Shown piece after piece: positions 55,336 through 63,865 of a stretch of 64,000 nucleotides of DNA. Under the pieces are notes generated by a model. It was not told the origin of the DNA and did not search any database. It was given only the letters and a program-made list of their open reading frames with translations. The position numbers were made by a program, and so were the translations under genes. The stretch is from Ignatzschineria sp. F8392 (GTDB taxonomy: Bacteria > Pseudomonadota > Gammaproteobacteria > Cardiobacteriales > Wohlfahrtiimonadaceae): assembly GCF_002252045.1 (NCBI RefSeq), contig NZ_NEFF01000001.1, positions 620,001 through 684,000 on the forward strand, in the 5' to 3' direction. Positions within the stretch are counted from its first letter, which is position 1, and every line of letters starts with the position of its first letter.

Positions 55336-55381
55336 GCCGGGACGTACATTAAATATAATGCAGAGGTACCCGGGCGTATTA
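55336..55381 (+). repeat. 46-bp dispersed repeat, copy 2
   Basis: Same 46-bp sequence as 52285-52330 with one A/G difference, here just after the Abi_2 remnant. The two copies are in the same orientation and flank about 3 kb (membrane protein, protease, lipoprotein, Abi remnant). Confidence 0.9.
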
Positions 55382-55789
55382 CTTAGTAATCTTAGTAACA
55401 ACTTATTATTTTATCAATTGTTTTTTAATATAAATATTGGCTTTACGCTTTTAAGATCTTCTTATGAATATCTTCCGTAAGCTTACGTCATCAGCTCGGT
55501 GATAAAGGAGGAGCGAATCCAAGCATTAGAGATTAAGCAGGATCGTTTTTTGCTCGTGTTAGGCCGATAGTCTTTGTGATATAGGTATATTTAGAGTAGT
55601 TCGATTTTGAGGGGGCTATATGGCAAGTTATTACTTGATAATCAATTGATGGTGAAATGCTAAACCTTTCAATTAATTTTTAGTGTTATGCTAAACTTTA
55701 TAATTCCAGTAGGCTTACACTGATCGATATAATTTTGATCTGCATCTTTTACTCATATTTTATTCATGTTCTATCTAAGAGAGATTGTC
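55382..55789 (+). other. AT-rich non-coding stretch
   Basis: About 400 bp without a supportable gene. CGTAAGCTTACG (55479-55490) is a perfect palindrome like the terminal sequence of the IS at 36539, but no transposase remains follow it. Confidence 0.4.
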
Positions 55790-55900
55790 ATGAAACTGGA
55801 TATTAGATTATTACTATTTAAGATCTTGGAAAAGTTGAAGATGCACATATAGAGCTTCTACTTTTACTGCGGTTCTTGAAACTTATTCTTGAAACTTAAT
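55790..55900 (+). pseudogene. N-terminal remnant of an OLD-like ATPase gene
   Basis: In shifting frames the sequence reads MKLDIR, then DLGKVEDAHIEL, then FTAVLET. This parallels the start of the ATPase at 44052 (INEIDVTISGLGPIEHASIEMRPFTVIAG). At least two frameshifts and a stop interrupt it, and the Walker A region is lost. The remaining bases to 56024 show no gene. Confidence 0.5.
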
Positions 55901-56024
55901 TTGCAGCTATAAGAGATCTTATGAAATAGATGTTGCAAAGTTTTGTTGTAAGGAAGAAGGTAAGAGAATAGAGAAAGTAAAAGAAGCAAAAGAAGTAAAA
56001 TGATATAGGGTTATAGGATAACTG

Positions 56025-56813
56025 ATGATCGCTCCAGAAAAAAAAGTAACGGGAATTTTAGCTGAACTTTATGAAAAAATGGTAAACGAGATCTACTTTA
56101 CAGAATTTGAGAGTCAGCTATATGCCCGAAAAATGGAAGGAATAGGAAAGGCAACAAGTGAAGAAAATCTTGCTTGGGCATACTATTACGCCTGTAATAA
56201 AGAGTCAGAGAAAGCCTTACACTTTTTTAAGAAGTCTTTGCACTATAATAATCCTATATTTTTGGGAAATTATCTTACCTATCTTGTTAGAAATGGGCTA
56301 ATAGATGAATTTTTACTAGCGACCGAGAGTGCTAGCTTAAAACCTTGTTTTAGAGGAGTTGGGCAAGTGCTTTGGAGCGAGCTCTTTATCTCTATTTTAC
56401 GAGGGAATTTAATGGTGGCTCGAGAGCAACTTGAGGGTTTAATAAAACTAGATAATGAGTATTCGTTATGGGCGAAGAAAATAGAATTAGATCTCGATCG
56501 ATTTATAAAAGAAGCTAAACTGGATTCTCAACAACTCCAAATATTAGGAGATATTTTTATTACATTGATTCGGGAGTATCGGCTTTTTGCTTTAGGCTGG
56601 TTTACATTTAAGAGTTACCCAGAGTTTGGTGTAAATCATCTATCATTGGTAATCGATTATCGACATAAAGATATTATTGGTGCAATTAATTATGAGCTGG
56701 CTATGGCGATTGCTAGTGAAGAAAAATTAGATAGGAAAAAGTTTTCTGTATCGGTGGATATGTTTGAGAGAAGTAATGATGACAAGGCATTTAGTCATCA
56801 AATGATGCAGTAA
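56025..56813 (+). CDS. TPR-like hypothetical protein, paired with a HEPN-like gene
   Basis: 262 aa, almost entirely helical. An N-terminal segment resembles a TPR/Sel1-like pair (NLAWAYYYACNKESEKALHFFKKSLHYNNP). Further amphipathic helices follow and a FKSYPEFGVNHLSLV peptide lies near the end. No enzyme motif is seen. The next gene starts 14 bp after its stop, so they form one unit. It may bind or inhibit its neighbour, but that is inference. Confidence 0.55.
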   Translation: MIAPEKKVTGILAELYEKMVNEIYFTEFESQLYARKMEGIGKATSEENLAWAYYYACNKESEKALHFFKKSLHYNNPIFLGNYLTYLVRNGLIDEFLLATESASLKPCFRGVGQVLWSELFISILRGNLMVAREQLEGLIKLDNEYSLWAKKIELDLDRFIKEAKLDSQQLQILGDIFITLIREYRLFALGWFTFKSYPEFGVNHLSLVIDYRHKDIIGAINYELAMAIASEEKLDRKKFSVSVDMFERSNDDKAFSHQMMQ

Positions 56814-56827
56814 TTGGAGATGAGTTA

Positions 56828-57268
56828 ATGTCAGTAGTTGGAGAGGATTTTTTAAAGTTTTCTGAAAACTTACTCAATCATTCAAGTACAGAAATAGAAT
56901 ATCGTAATGTGATTTCTCGATTATATTATAGTCTAATCCATGTCACAGGGCGGTGTTTAGCGCCTTCAGCTCCTAAAAAATACCATACAGAGATGGAAAG
57001 ATATTTAAAAATGCCAGATCGTCACGATCCTAATGAGCTGATACCATCTCTAGAATTAAAAGCATTAGGAGAGTTATTAGCTGCAAGGCGAGCAAAAAGA
57101 GTAGTTGCTGATTATAAGTTAGAAGAAGATGTCATGAGAGCAGATGCAGATGGAGAAATGGAAATTTCTAAACTTATCCATCAAAAATTACACGCTTATC
57201 AACTTCAAGAGAAGGGAATCTCTTCATCTCAAGAAATTCAAAATGGTAAATTGTCGAAAGAAAGTTAA
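56828..57268 (+). CDS. HEPN-like small protein
   Basis: 146 aa. EYRNVISRLYYSLIHVTGRCL matches the usual first helix pair of HEPN proteins (R-x-x-YYS-x-x-H). LLAARRAKRVVADYKLEEDV gives the later (R)-x-ADY helix. The R-x4-6-H ribonuclease motif is not evident, so it may be a non-catalytic HEPN or a member with a different active site. The start follows GGAGATGAGTTA. Together with the TPR-like protein it could be a toxin-antitoxin or sensor pair. Confidence 0.55.
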   Translation: MSVVGEDFLKFSENLLNHSSTEIEYRNVISRLYYSLIHVTGRCLAPSAPKKYHTEMERYLKMPDRHDPNELIPSLELKALGELLAARRAKRVVADYKLEEDVMRADADGEMEISKLIHQKLHAYQLQEKGISSSQEIQNGKLSKES

Positions 57269-57490
57269 TAGCTCTATTTTTAAGCAGAGCTTAAAGTACA
57301 ATAAAGAATTTTAAATTTTTCCATACATCCTTTTAATCACTTTTGATCGTTTTTAAATAAATGGCTCTTAAGAGTTACTTATTGCTAATAGTCATTCTCT
57401 CTTATCCCGATTATTGGTATCCTTATACCCATTATAGATATTATAGATACTTATAGTTGTTATCGATATTGACCAATAGTAGGGATTTTC

Positions 57491-58378
57491 ATGATTAAGA
57501 AAGCAATTTTACCTGTTGCGGGCTTAGGGACCCGTTTTCTGCCGGCGAGTAAGGCGATTCCCAAAGAGATGGTGACGGTGGTCGATCGTCCCGTGATCGA
57601 TTATGTGGTGCAAGAGGCGGTGAAGGCGGGCATTGAGGAGATTATCCTTGTAACCCACAGCTCGAAAGGGAGTATCGAGAACTACTTTGATAAGAACTTT
57701 GAGCTAGAGACGATCCTTAAAGAGAAGCAGAAATTCGATATCTTAGCGGAGATCGAATCTATTCTTCCCAAAGGGGTGAGTGTGGTGAGTGTGCGTCAAG
57801 GCGAGCCACTTGGCTTGGGGCATGCGGTGTTATGTGCGAAATCATTGATCGGTAATGAGCCTTTTGCCGTCCTTCTTCCCGATGTATTGGTCTATAACGA
57901 AGAGGAAGAGAACGATCTTCAGAGAATGATCACTTATTATAATGCGCATCAAGCAGCTCAAATTATGGTGGAAGAGGTGCCGGCAGCATTGGTGGATCAA
58001 TATGGGATTGTAGATGTTGCATCGACGCCGGATGAAGGCGCGTCAGTTGCGATGCAAGGGATTGTTGAAAAGCCCGCGGTGGGGAGCGCACCTTCAAATC
58101 TTTCTGTGATTGGGCGTTATATTCTTCCGCCGGAGATTATGTCGCTTCTTGAGAAGACGCCGAAAGGTGCCGGCAATGAGATTCAGCTCACGGATGCGAT
58201 AGCACTACTACAGAGAGAAGCGCCGATTGAAGCGTATCGCATGAAGGGGCAGACCTTCGATTGTGGTAGCAAAATAGGGTATCTAGAAGCGGTTCTCCAT
58301 TATGGTGCGATTCACCCGACATTGGGCGCGCCTTTTAGAGCCTTAATCGAAAGATCTGCACGTGAGATAAAGTTATGA
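57491..58378 (+). CDS. galU: UTP-glucose-1-phosphate uridylyltransferase
   Basis: 295 aa. It makes UDP-glucose from UTP and glucose-1-phosphate. PVAGLGTRFLPASKAIPKEM (nucleotide-binding) is at residues 8-27; RQGEPLGLGHAVLCAK, LLPDVLV, GIVEKP and GNEIQLTDAI follow as in GalU. The start follows GTAGGGATTTTC. It overlaps the next gene by 4 bp and heads the galU-ugd-pgi-galE set. The composition is that of the core genome, unlike the preceding island. Confidence 0.95.
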   Translation: MIKKAILPVAGLGTRFLPASKAIPKEMVTVVDRPVIDYVVQEAVKAGIEEIILVTHSSKGSIENYFDKNFELETILKEKQKFDILAEIESILPKGVSVVSVRQGEPLGLGHAVLCAKSLIGNEPFAVLLPDVLVYNEEEENDLQRMITYYNAHQAAQIMVEEVPAALVDQYGIVDVASTPDEGASVAMQGIVEKPAVGSAPSNLSVIGRYILPPEIMSLLEKTPKGAGNEIQLTDAIALLQREAPIEAYRMKGQTFDCGSKIGYLEAVLHYGAIHPTLGAPFRALIERSAREIKL

Positions 58379-59679
58379 AGATCGCCATTATCGGATCAAC
58401 CCTGCAAGCCGGCGTCTTAACGGCACTACTCTCTAAATATGGCAATGAGGTCTATGTCTTAACGGGAGTTGATCGAGGAGAGAATAAGGGTGGACAGTCT
58501 TTCTTTCCCCATCTTCAAGACCCACAACTCTTAGCAGAGTTAAAGCGCTTAGAGGAGGCGAAAAGCTTCAAACAGCTCGATTCTATGGCAGAGTTGCTGG
58601 ACCTTTCAACGGAGATCGATTGTTACTTTCTCAGTTTTAATGCATTAGAGAAAAGAAGAGCTAGCGATTTTTTAGAAGCGATGGCAAGTAGAATTGCCGA
58701 GAATCATATTGCGCAGAAGCAACATAATATCCCGCTTTTGATCAATGGTTCGACGTTTGGACTCTATGGTACGGAGGCATTGCGCCAATCCTTTCCAGAA
58801 GCGGATTGGGCCTATCTGCCCGATATTGTGCAAGAGGGAAATGCGGTCAAGAGCTTTGTCGATCTTGCACAGCTGATTGTGGGTGTGGAGTCGGATCAGA
58901 CACTGATTCGCCTTAAAGAGCTCTTTCGTCCCTTCTTCCCACTTCCTTCCCAATGGTTGGTGATGCCGATTCTCGATGCGGAGCTCACGAAGTTGAGTAT
59001 CTCCGGGATGCTCGCAACACGTATTAGCTATATGAATGATCTTGCGAATGTTGCGGAGACGATTGGGGTGGATATCCTTAATGTAAAACAGGGTTTAGCG
59101 GCAGATCGCCGAATTGGCGGTGCTTATCTTTCGCCGGGGGCAGGATTTGGGGGTGAAAACTTCTCTAGCGATATCTTGATGCTCTCTGAAGAGGTGGGGC
59201 GCCGTGGGGTCAAAAGCCGTTTGATGGATCAAGTTTGGGAGGTGAATGAGGATCAGAAAGAGGTACTCTTCCGCCATCTCTGGCGTTATTATGAGAGCGA
59301 TCTTGCCGGTAAAAAAGTGGCTATTTGGGGTGCCTCCTTTAAAGAGGAGACGGCGAGTATCTATAATTCGCCCATTCATAAGATGATCCGCGCACTGGTT
59401 GCGCAAGGTGTCACGATCTCGCTCTATGATCCTGCTGCGATGCCGGCAGTGAAGAGTGCCTATCCTTTTGAGCCGATCGATTATTGTGAGGATAAGTATC
59501 AGACGCTCGAAGATGCCGATGCTCTGATTATCTTAACGGCATGGAAGGAGTTCTTTAGCCCCGATTACAGATTGATCAAAGAGAAGATGGCGCACCCCTT
59601 TATTCTCGATGGGCGCAATATCTTTGATCCACACTATATGCAAAATTTAGGCTTTATCTATAAGGGAATCGGCCGTTAG
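58375..59679 (+). CDS. UDP-glucose dehydrogenase homologue lacking the catalytic Cys
   Basis: 434 aa with the three-domain layout of the UDP-glucose/GDP-mannose dehydrogenase family, and in the position ugd occupies in comparable loci. However, the Rossmann loop is GSTLQAG (residues 7-13) instead of GxGYVG. The motif normally FGGSCFPKD is FGGENFSSD (258-266), so the catalytic Cys is Asn262 and the following Lys is Ser. The central K-x3-N pair is Lys206/Ser210. Substrate-domain sequence ([28 protein letters not shown]) is retained. It is translated by overlap with galU. It is probably inactive as an oxidoreductase or has another role. Confidence 0.8.
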   Translation: MKIAIIGSTLQAGVLTALLSKYGNEVYVLTGVDRGENKGGQSFFPHLQDPQLLAELKRLEEAKSFKQLDSMAELLDLSTEIDCYFLSFNALEKRRASDFLEAMASRIAENHIAQKQHNIPLLINGSTFGLYGTEALRQSFPEADWAYLPDIVQEGNAVKSFVDLAQLIVGVESDQTLIRLKELFRPFFPLPSQWLVMPILDAELTKLSISGMLATRISYMNDLANVAETIGVDILNVKQGLAADRRIGGAYLSPGAGFGGENFSSDILMLSEEVGRRGVKSRLMDQVWEVNEDQKEVLFRHLWRYYESDLAGKKVAIWGASFKEETASIYNSPIHKMIRALVAQGVTISLYDPAAMPAVKSAYPFEPIDYCEDKYQTLEDADALIILTAWKEFFSPDYRLIKEKMAHPFILDGRNIFDPHYMQNLGFIYKGIGR

Positions 59680-59695
59680 TGCCGGGAGACGATCG

Positions 59696-61447
59696 ATGCA
59701 GAATCAATCATTCAATCAATCATTCAATCAATCATTCAATCAATCATTAACGATATTAGAGACATTACCACCATTATCGGTAGATCCCCACTTTATAGCG
59801 CTAGAAGCGATGGCAGAATCGATGCAGAAGAAGCCGCTAGCACACCTATTTGCGGAGGAGCCTGATCGCTTTAGCAAGTTTCACTTTCAGTTAGAGGGGC
59901 TTTTGATCGATTTTAGTAAGCAACGGATTGATCAAGCGGTCTTGGAGAAACTTGCTGATCTGACGAAATCACGCAAACTTACAGAGAGCATTGCGCTTCT
60001 CTTTTCGGAGAGTAAGATCAATCAGAGTGAGAATCGAGCGGCAATGCATTGGGCGCTTCGTACTCCTAAAAAGGGGCTTCAGGCGTTAGGGATCGATCCA
60101 CAAATTAGCAGTGCGATTCACCATGAGCTTGAGAAGATGTATGCATTGGTGGAGCAGATTCATCAGGGGCAATATCGGGGGGCGACAGGGGAAGTGGTGA
60201 CCGATGTGGTCAATATTGGGGTGGGCGGTTCCGATCTTGGCCCGCTCATGGCCTCTTATGCTTTAGCTGATTTTACCGTTAGAACAGAAAAAGAACTCAA
60301 TATCCACTTTGTCTCTACGATGGATGGGAGTCAACTCTCTGAGTTATTGCATCAATTGCGCCCGGAGACGACGCTCTTTATTATCTCATCGAAATCATTT
60401 GGCACGATCGATACCCTTAAGAATGCGGCAACGGTGCGAAGCTGGATGGAGAAGGCATTAGGCGATGAGCCACAACTGCTGAAAAATCACTTTATTGGCG
60501 TTTCCAGTAATAGTGAAGCGATGAGCCGATGGGGGATTGCCAAAGAGCGACAACTCTATCTCTGGGAGTGGGTCGGCGGGCGTTACTCGCTCTGGTCGGC
60601 GATCGGTCTTCCTATTGCGCTCACCATTGGCGTCGAGGGCTTTAAATCCTTCCTAGAAGGGGGATATACCATGGATTGCCATTTTAGAGAGGCGCCTCTT
60701 ACTGAAAATCTCCCTATCTTGATGGCGATGATTGAGATCTGGAATAGTAATTGCCTCGATATTCAGACTCATGCCGTTCTCCCTTATGATGGCCGCCTTA
60801 AATATTTTGCCAGTTATTTGCAGCAGCTTGAGATGGAGTCAAACGGCAAGAATATCACCCGCGGAGAAGAGCGCGTTGACTATACCACTTGCCCCATTAT
60901 TTGGGGTGAGGTAGGGCCAAATGCACAACATGCTTTCTATCAATTACTCCATCAAGGGACAGAGGCGGTGAGTGCTGACTTTATCGCCCCTAAACGGCGC
61001 TATACCGATGATCAATTTACCTATAGTGAGAATGCGACAGAGTTGATTGAACAACATGATTTGGCATTGGCCAATTGTCTTGCGCAATCGCGCCTTCTCG
61101 CCTTTGGAAATGCGGCACTGGTAGAAGAGCATGAGGGGAACATTGAAGAGATGGAGAGAATCCCTGCCTATAAAGGGTATGAGGGGAATCAACCAAGCTC
61201 AATGATTCTTATCGAGAGCTTAACACCGAAGACATTAGGGATGTTGATCGCGCTCTATGAGCACAAAGTTTTTGTGCAATCGGTTATTTGGAATATCAAT
61301 CCTTTCGATCAATGGGGCGTTGAGAAAGGGAAAGAGATCGCCAGTCAATTAATTCCCTTATTAAAGGGGGATCGACCTACAGGCAGTGTGGTAGACTCAT
61401 CCACAGCAGGGTTGATTCAATATCTACAAGGAGCAGACACGAAATGA
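59696..61447 (+). CDS. pgi: glucose-6-phosphate isomerase
   Basis: 583 aa, cytoplasmic. It interconverts glucose-6-phosphate and fructose-6-phosphate. Motifs: [46 protein letters not shown] (catalytic Glu region) and [18 protein letters not shown]. The ATG follows GGGAGACGATCG. The first about 16 residues are a (NQSF)n repeat encoded by 12-bp DNA repeats, an extension not typical of the family. The stop overlaps the galE start. Confidence 0.95.
   Translation: MQNQSFNQSFNQSFNQSLTILETLPPLSVDPHFIALEAMAESMQKKPLAHLFAEEPDRFSKFHFQLEGLLIDFSKQRIDQAVLEKLADLTKSRKLTESIALLFSESKINQSENRAAMHWALRTPKKGLQALGIDPQISSAIHHELEKMYALVEQIHQGQYRGATGEVVTDVVNIGVGGSDLGPLMASYALADFTVRTEKELNIHFVSTMDGSQLSELLHQLRPETTLFIISSKSFGTIDTLKNAATVRSWMEKALGDEPQLLKNHFIGVSSNSEAMSRWGIAKERQLYLWEWVGGRYSLWSAIGLPIALTIGVEGFKSFLEGGYTMDCHFREAPLTENLPILMAMIEIWNSNCLDIQTHAVLPYDGRLKYFASYLQQLEMESNGKNITRGEERVDYTTCPIIWGEVGPNAQHAFYQLLHQGTEAVSADFIAPKRRYTDDQFTYSENATELIEQHDLALANCLAQSRLLAFGNAALVEEHEGNIEEMERIPAYKGYEGNQPSSMILIESLTPKTLGMLIALYEHKVFVQSVIWNINPFDQWGVEKGKEIASQLIPLLKGDRPTGSVVDSSTAGLIQYLQGADTK
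59702..59748 (+). repeat. 12-bp tandem repeat in the 5' end of pgi
   Basis: AATCAATCATTC occurs four times (the last lacking the final base), encoding [12 protein letters not shown]-type sequence. Units are a multiple of three, so copy-number change alters length but not frame. Confidence 0.9.
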
Positions 61448-62460
61448 AGATCTTAGTTACCGGCGGAGCGGGCTATATCGGCTCTCATACCGTTATTGAA
61501 TTATTAGAAGTAGGCTTTGAGGTAGTGGTATTTGATAATCTCTCCAATAGCTCTGTTGAATCTTTAAAGCGGGTAGAGGAGATTACGGGAAAATCCCTAA
61601 TCTTTATCGAAGGGGATATTCGAGATGGCGCAGCACTTGATGCGCTCTTTAATGAGTATGAGATCGAAGCGGTGATTCACTTTGCTGGCCTTAAAGCGGT
61701 CGGAGAGAGTCAGGAGATCCCGCTCGTCTATTTTGATAATAATATTGCCGGCTCCATCTCCCTGATGAAAGCGATGGAGAAAGCGGAGTGTTTCAATCTG
61801 ATCTTTAGCTCATCAGCTACGGTCTATGATGAGGCCAATATCTCCCCCTTAACAGAAGAGATGCCCACCGGAATGCCTTCTAATAACTATGGTTATACCA
61901 AGTTGATTGTAGAGCAGTTATTACAAAAAGCAGCAATTGCTGATGATCGTTGGTCGATCGCGCTATTGCGTTACTTCAATCCTGTAGGTGCGCATCAGAG
62001 CGGTAAAATTGGGGAGGACCCACAAGGAACGCCCAATAACCTGATGCCATTTATGACACAAGTGGCAGTCGGGATGCGTGATAAGCTCTATATCTTCGGC
62101 AATGATTATCCCACAACAGATGGCACCGGCATTCGCGATTATATCCATGTGGTGGATCTGGCAAAAGCGCATCTATCGGCCCTTAAAAATCGTCTTGAAG
62201 CACACGGCTGCCGAGCATGGAATATTGGGACCGGCAATGGCACCTCCGTTCTAGAGATGAAAGAGACCTTCGAGAGCGTCAATGGTGTTGAGATTCCGTA
62301 TCAGATCACAGAGCGCCGTAGTGGCGATGTTGCGATCTCCTATGCCGATAATGGGCGTGCCGTTAAAGAGCTCAACTGGAAACCACAATATGGTCTTAAA
62401 GAGATGCTAGAAGATAGCTGGCGTTGGCAGAGAGAGAATCCGAGAGGGTATCGAGAGTAA
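61444..62460 (+). CDS. galE: UDP-glucose 4-epimerase family protein
   Basis: 338 aa short-chain dehydrogenase-type epimerase. Motifs: [17 protein letters not shown] (NAD binding), [11 protein letters not shown] (Ser), [12 protein letters not shown] (catalytic Tyr-x3-Lys), [12 protein letters not shown] and YFNPVGAH. It is translationally coupled to pgi. In Acinetobacter-type K loci the gene in this position acts on UDP-GlcNAc/GalNAc as well (Gne1), so substrate may be broader than UDP-glucose. Confidence 0.93.
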   Translation: MKILVTGGAGYIGSHTVIELLEVGFEVVVFDNLSNSSVESLKRVEEITGKSLIFIEGDIRDGAALDALFNEYEIEAVIHFAGLKAVGESQEIPLVYFDNNIAGSISLMKAMEKAECFNLIFSSSATVYDEANISPLTEEMPTGMPSNNYGYTKLIVEQLLQKAAIADDRWSIALLRYFNPVGAHQSGKIGEDPQGTPNNLMPFMTQVAVGMRDKLYIFGNDYPTTDGTGIRDYIHVVDLAKAHLSALKNRLEAHGCRAWNIGTGNGTSVLEMKETFESVNGVEIPYQITERRSGDVAISYADNGRAVKELNWKPQYGLKEMLEDSWRWQRENPRGYRE

Positions 62461-62534
62461 GTAGAAGCATTTTATTGTGATCTAAGATCTGCTAAGATGT
62501 TTCCATCCTTTAGCGTTACTGGTCATTTTCAGTC

Positions 62535-62697
62535 GGGTGTTAAGCCAGACTCTAACTTATTGAACAGATTGAGAGTTGCGAAAGCTAATTTCCCAGCTCT
62601 CAGGAGAGCCGGAAAATTATCTTTCGCTCCCTTCAGTAAAGGATCGAGATAGAGCCTCAAAGGGTTTGGTCATTTGATCAACACTCTCGAGGCTCTA
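62535..62697 (+). other. highly structured intergenic region after galE
   Basis: Several inverted repeats lie in the 497-bp gap 62461-62957. The strongest is nested: GCGAAAG (62578-62584) with CTTTCGC (62621-62627), inside it TTTCC (62589-62593) with GGAAA (62611-62615), and innermost GCTCTC (62596-62601) with GAGAGC (62604-62609). A further TAGAGCCTC (62650-62658) / GAGGCTCTA (62689-62697) pair follows. Neither has a clear T-tract. It could be a non-coding RNA, leader or transcript end. No protein gene is visible in the gap. Confidence 0.55.
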
Positions 62698-62957
62698 TTG
62701 GTATTTGGGTGATTGAAAGATAGAGACAATGTTGGTGATCTCACTTTTTTTGGAGGACCTTACGGGATTAACTCATTTAAAAAGATGCAGGATTTAACCA
62801 CTTTAGTGCATCAAGTAAGAGGAACAGAAGCGATCGACTAGTCTTGATCAGCAATATCTGATCACCATTTATTGGCAATTATTACTACATTATTAGCTTA
62901 ATATCAGTAAATAGCATTGGTCTTATTAGTCTTCATCTGAGTTTCTTTAACGTTAGG

Positions 62958-63572
62958 ATGTCAATAAAAGTTAATTTAATAGGATTTCATACTTGTCGTT
63001 ACATTGAAGGAGAAAATTGTAAAGAAGAGGTGATGAAATCTATCCCTTTTTTGTGTGATGAGAGTAGAGAGCAGTGGTTAGGCGTTGGTTATTATTTTTG
63101 GACAGATAGTGATTATTATGCGCATGAGTGGGGTAAGCATGGATATAACAATCAATACTGTATCAATAAGTTTTCCATTGAAATTGCAGAGGATCGGCTA
63201 TTAGATTTAGTAGGTAATACTCGAGATCAAATATTGTTTCAGCAATTTATAGAAGGATTGTTGGCAAAAATAGAAATTATTATTGGTAATTGTCATTCAT
63301 CTAGTGAGCAAAAATCTTTAAATAAAAAATTACAGAAAGTGAGAGATGGTATTTTATCGACAATATTTTATATTGCCCGAAAATATAGGTTAATTGATTA
63401 TTGGGTTATAAAAGCTTCTGATAATGCTAGTTATCATTCCTCTAAATATCTCTTTAGAAAGAAGAGGCGAGAACATCTCATTTTGCCGACGAGACAGCAG
63501 ATGGTAGTCTATGAGGAAGTACGGAGTTGTATACTTCATGAAAAGTGGGTATTCCCAAAAGGAGAAGAGTAG
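62958..63572 (+). CDS. possible ADP-ribosyltransferase-like toxin
   Basis: 204 aa. LIGFHTCRYIEG near the start and WLGVGYYFWTDSDYYAHEW at about residues 40-58 resemble the H-(G/T)-x...LGxGxYFW...A-x-x-W pattern of DUF3990/ART-like proteins. The His would lie in the NAD-binding strand and the YFW segment would follow it. The rest is helical and unrecognised. The match is motif-level only. A 62-aa acidic protein follows 2 bp later, as in small toxin-antitoxin operons. Confidence 0.45.
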   Translation: MSIKVNLIGFHTCRYIEGENCKEEVMKSIPFLCDESREQWLGVGYYFWTDSDYYAHEWGKHGYNNQYCINKFSIEIAEDRLLDLVGNTRDQILFQQFIEGLLAKIEIIIGNCHSSSEQKSLNKKLQKVRDGILSTIFYIARKYRLIDYWVIKASDNASYHSSKYLFRKKRREHLILPTRQQMVVYEEVRSCILHEKWVFPKGEE

Positions 63573-63574
63573 GC

Positions 63575-63763
63575 ATGGGATTTCATTTGGATAGATTAGA
63601 TCTAAACCTTGATAATATTGAGGAATTTTTAGATGATTTTATTGAAATAGATGAGTTATATAAGTCCCAGTTAGATGTGGCGCTTCAGCTTAAGATACGG
63701 GATTTTTTAAATAGAGAAGAGGCTTTTTTTCGTGTTCCCCATAACAAAATCCCTCGACTTTGA
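63575..63763 (+). CDS. small acidic protein, candidate antitoxin
   Basis: 62 aa, MGFHLDRLDLNLDNIEEFL at the start, rich in Asp/Glu. It starts 2 bp after the upstream stop with GGAGAAGAGTAGGC as ribosome binding site. A longer frame from 63545 is not needed. The family is not recognised. Its end overlaps the stem of a strong terminator. Confidence 0.5.
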   Translation: MGFHLDRLDLNLDNIEEFLDDFIEIDELYKSQLDVALQLKIRDFLNREEAFFRVPHNKIPRL

Positions 63764-63785
63764 TCTAAAGTGAGGGATTTTTTAT
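63748..63785 (+). terminator. rho-independent terminator after the acidic small gene
   Basis: AAAATCCCTC (63748-63757) and GAGGGATTTT (63774-63783) form a 10-bp stem with a T-run. It closes the two-gene unit and may also serve the convergent phosphohexomutase gene. Confidence 0.9.
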
Positions 63786-63865
63786 GATCTCTGTGATTAA
63801 CCTATGCAATTGAGTTATTCAATCTTTTGCAGCAGCTTTTCTAGAGGCTTTGTAGAGGTTATCAA

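Noticed and set aside
55479-55490. Palindrome CGTAAGCTTACG as a third IS relic
   Set aside because: Matches only the terminal dozen bases of the IS; adjoining sequence shows no transposase or orf similarity, so chance is as likely.
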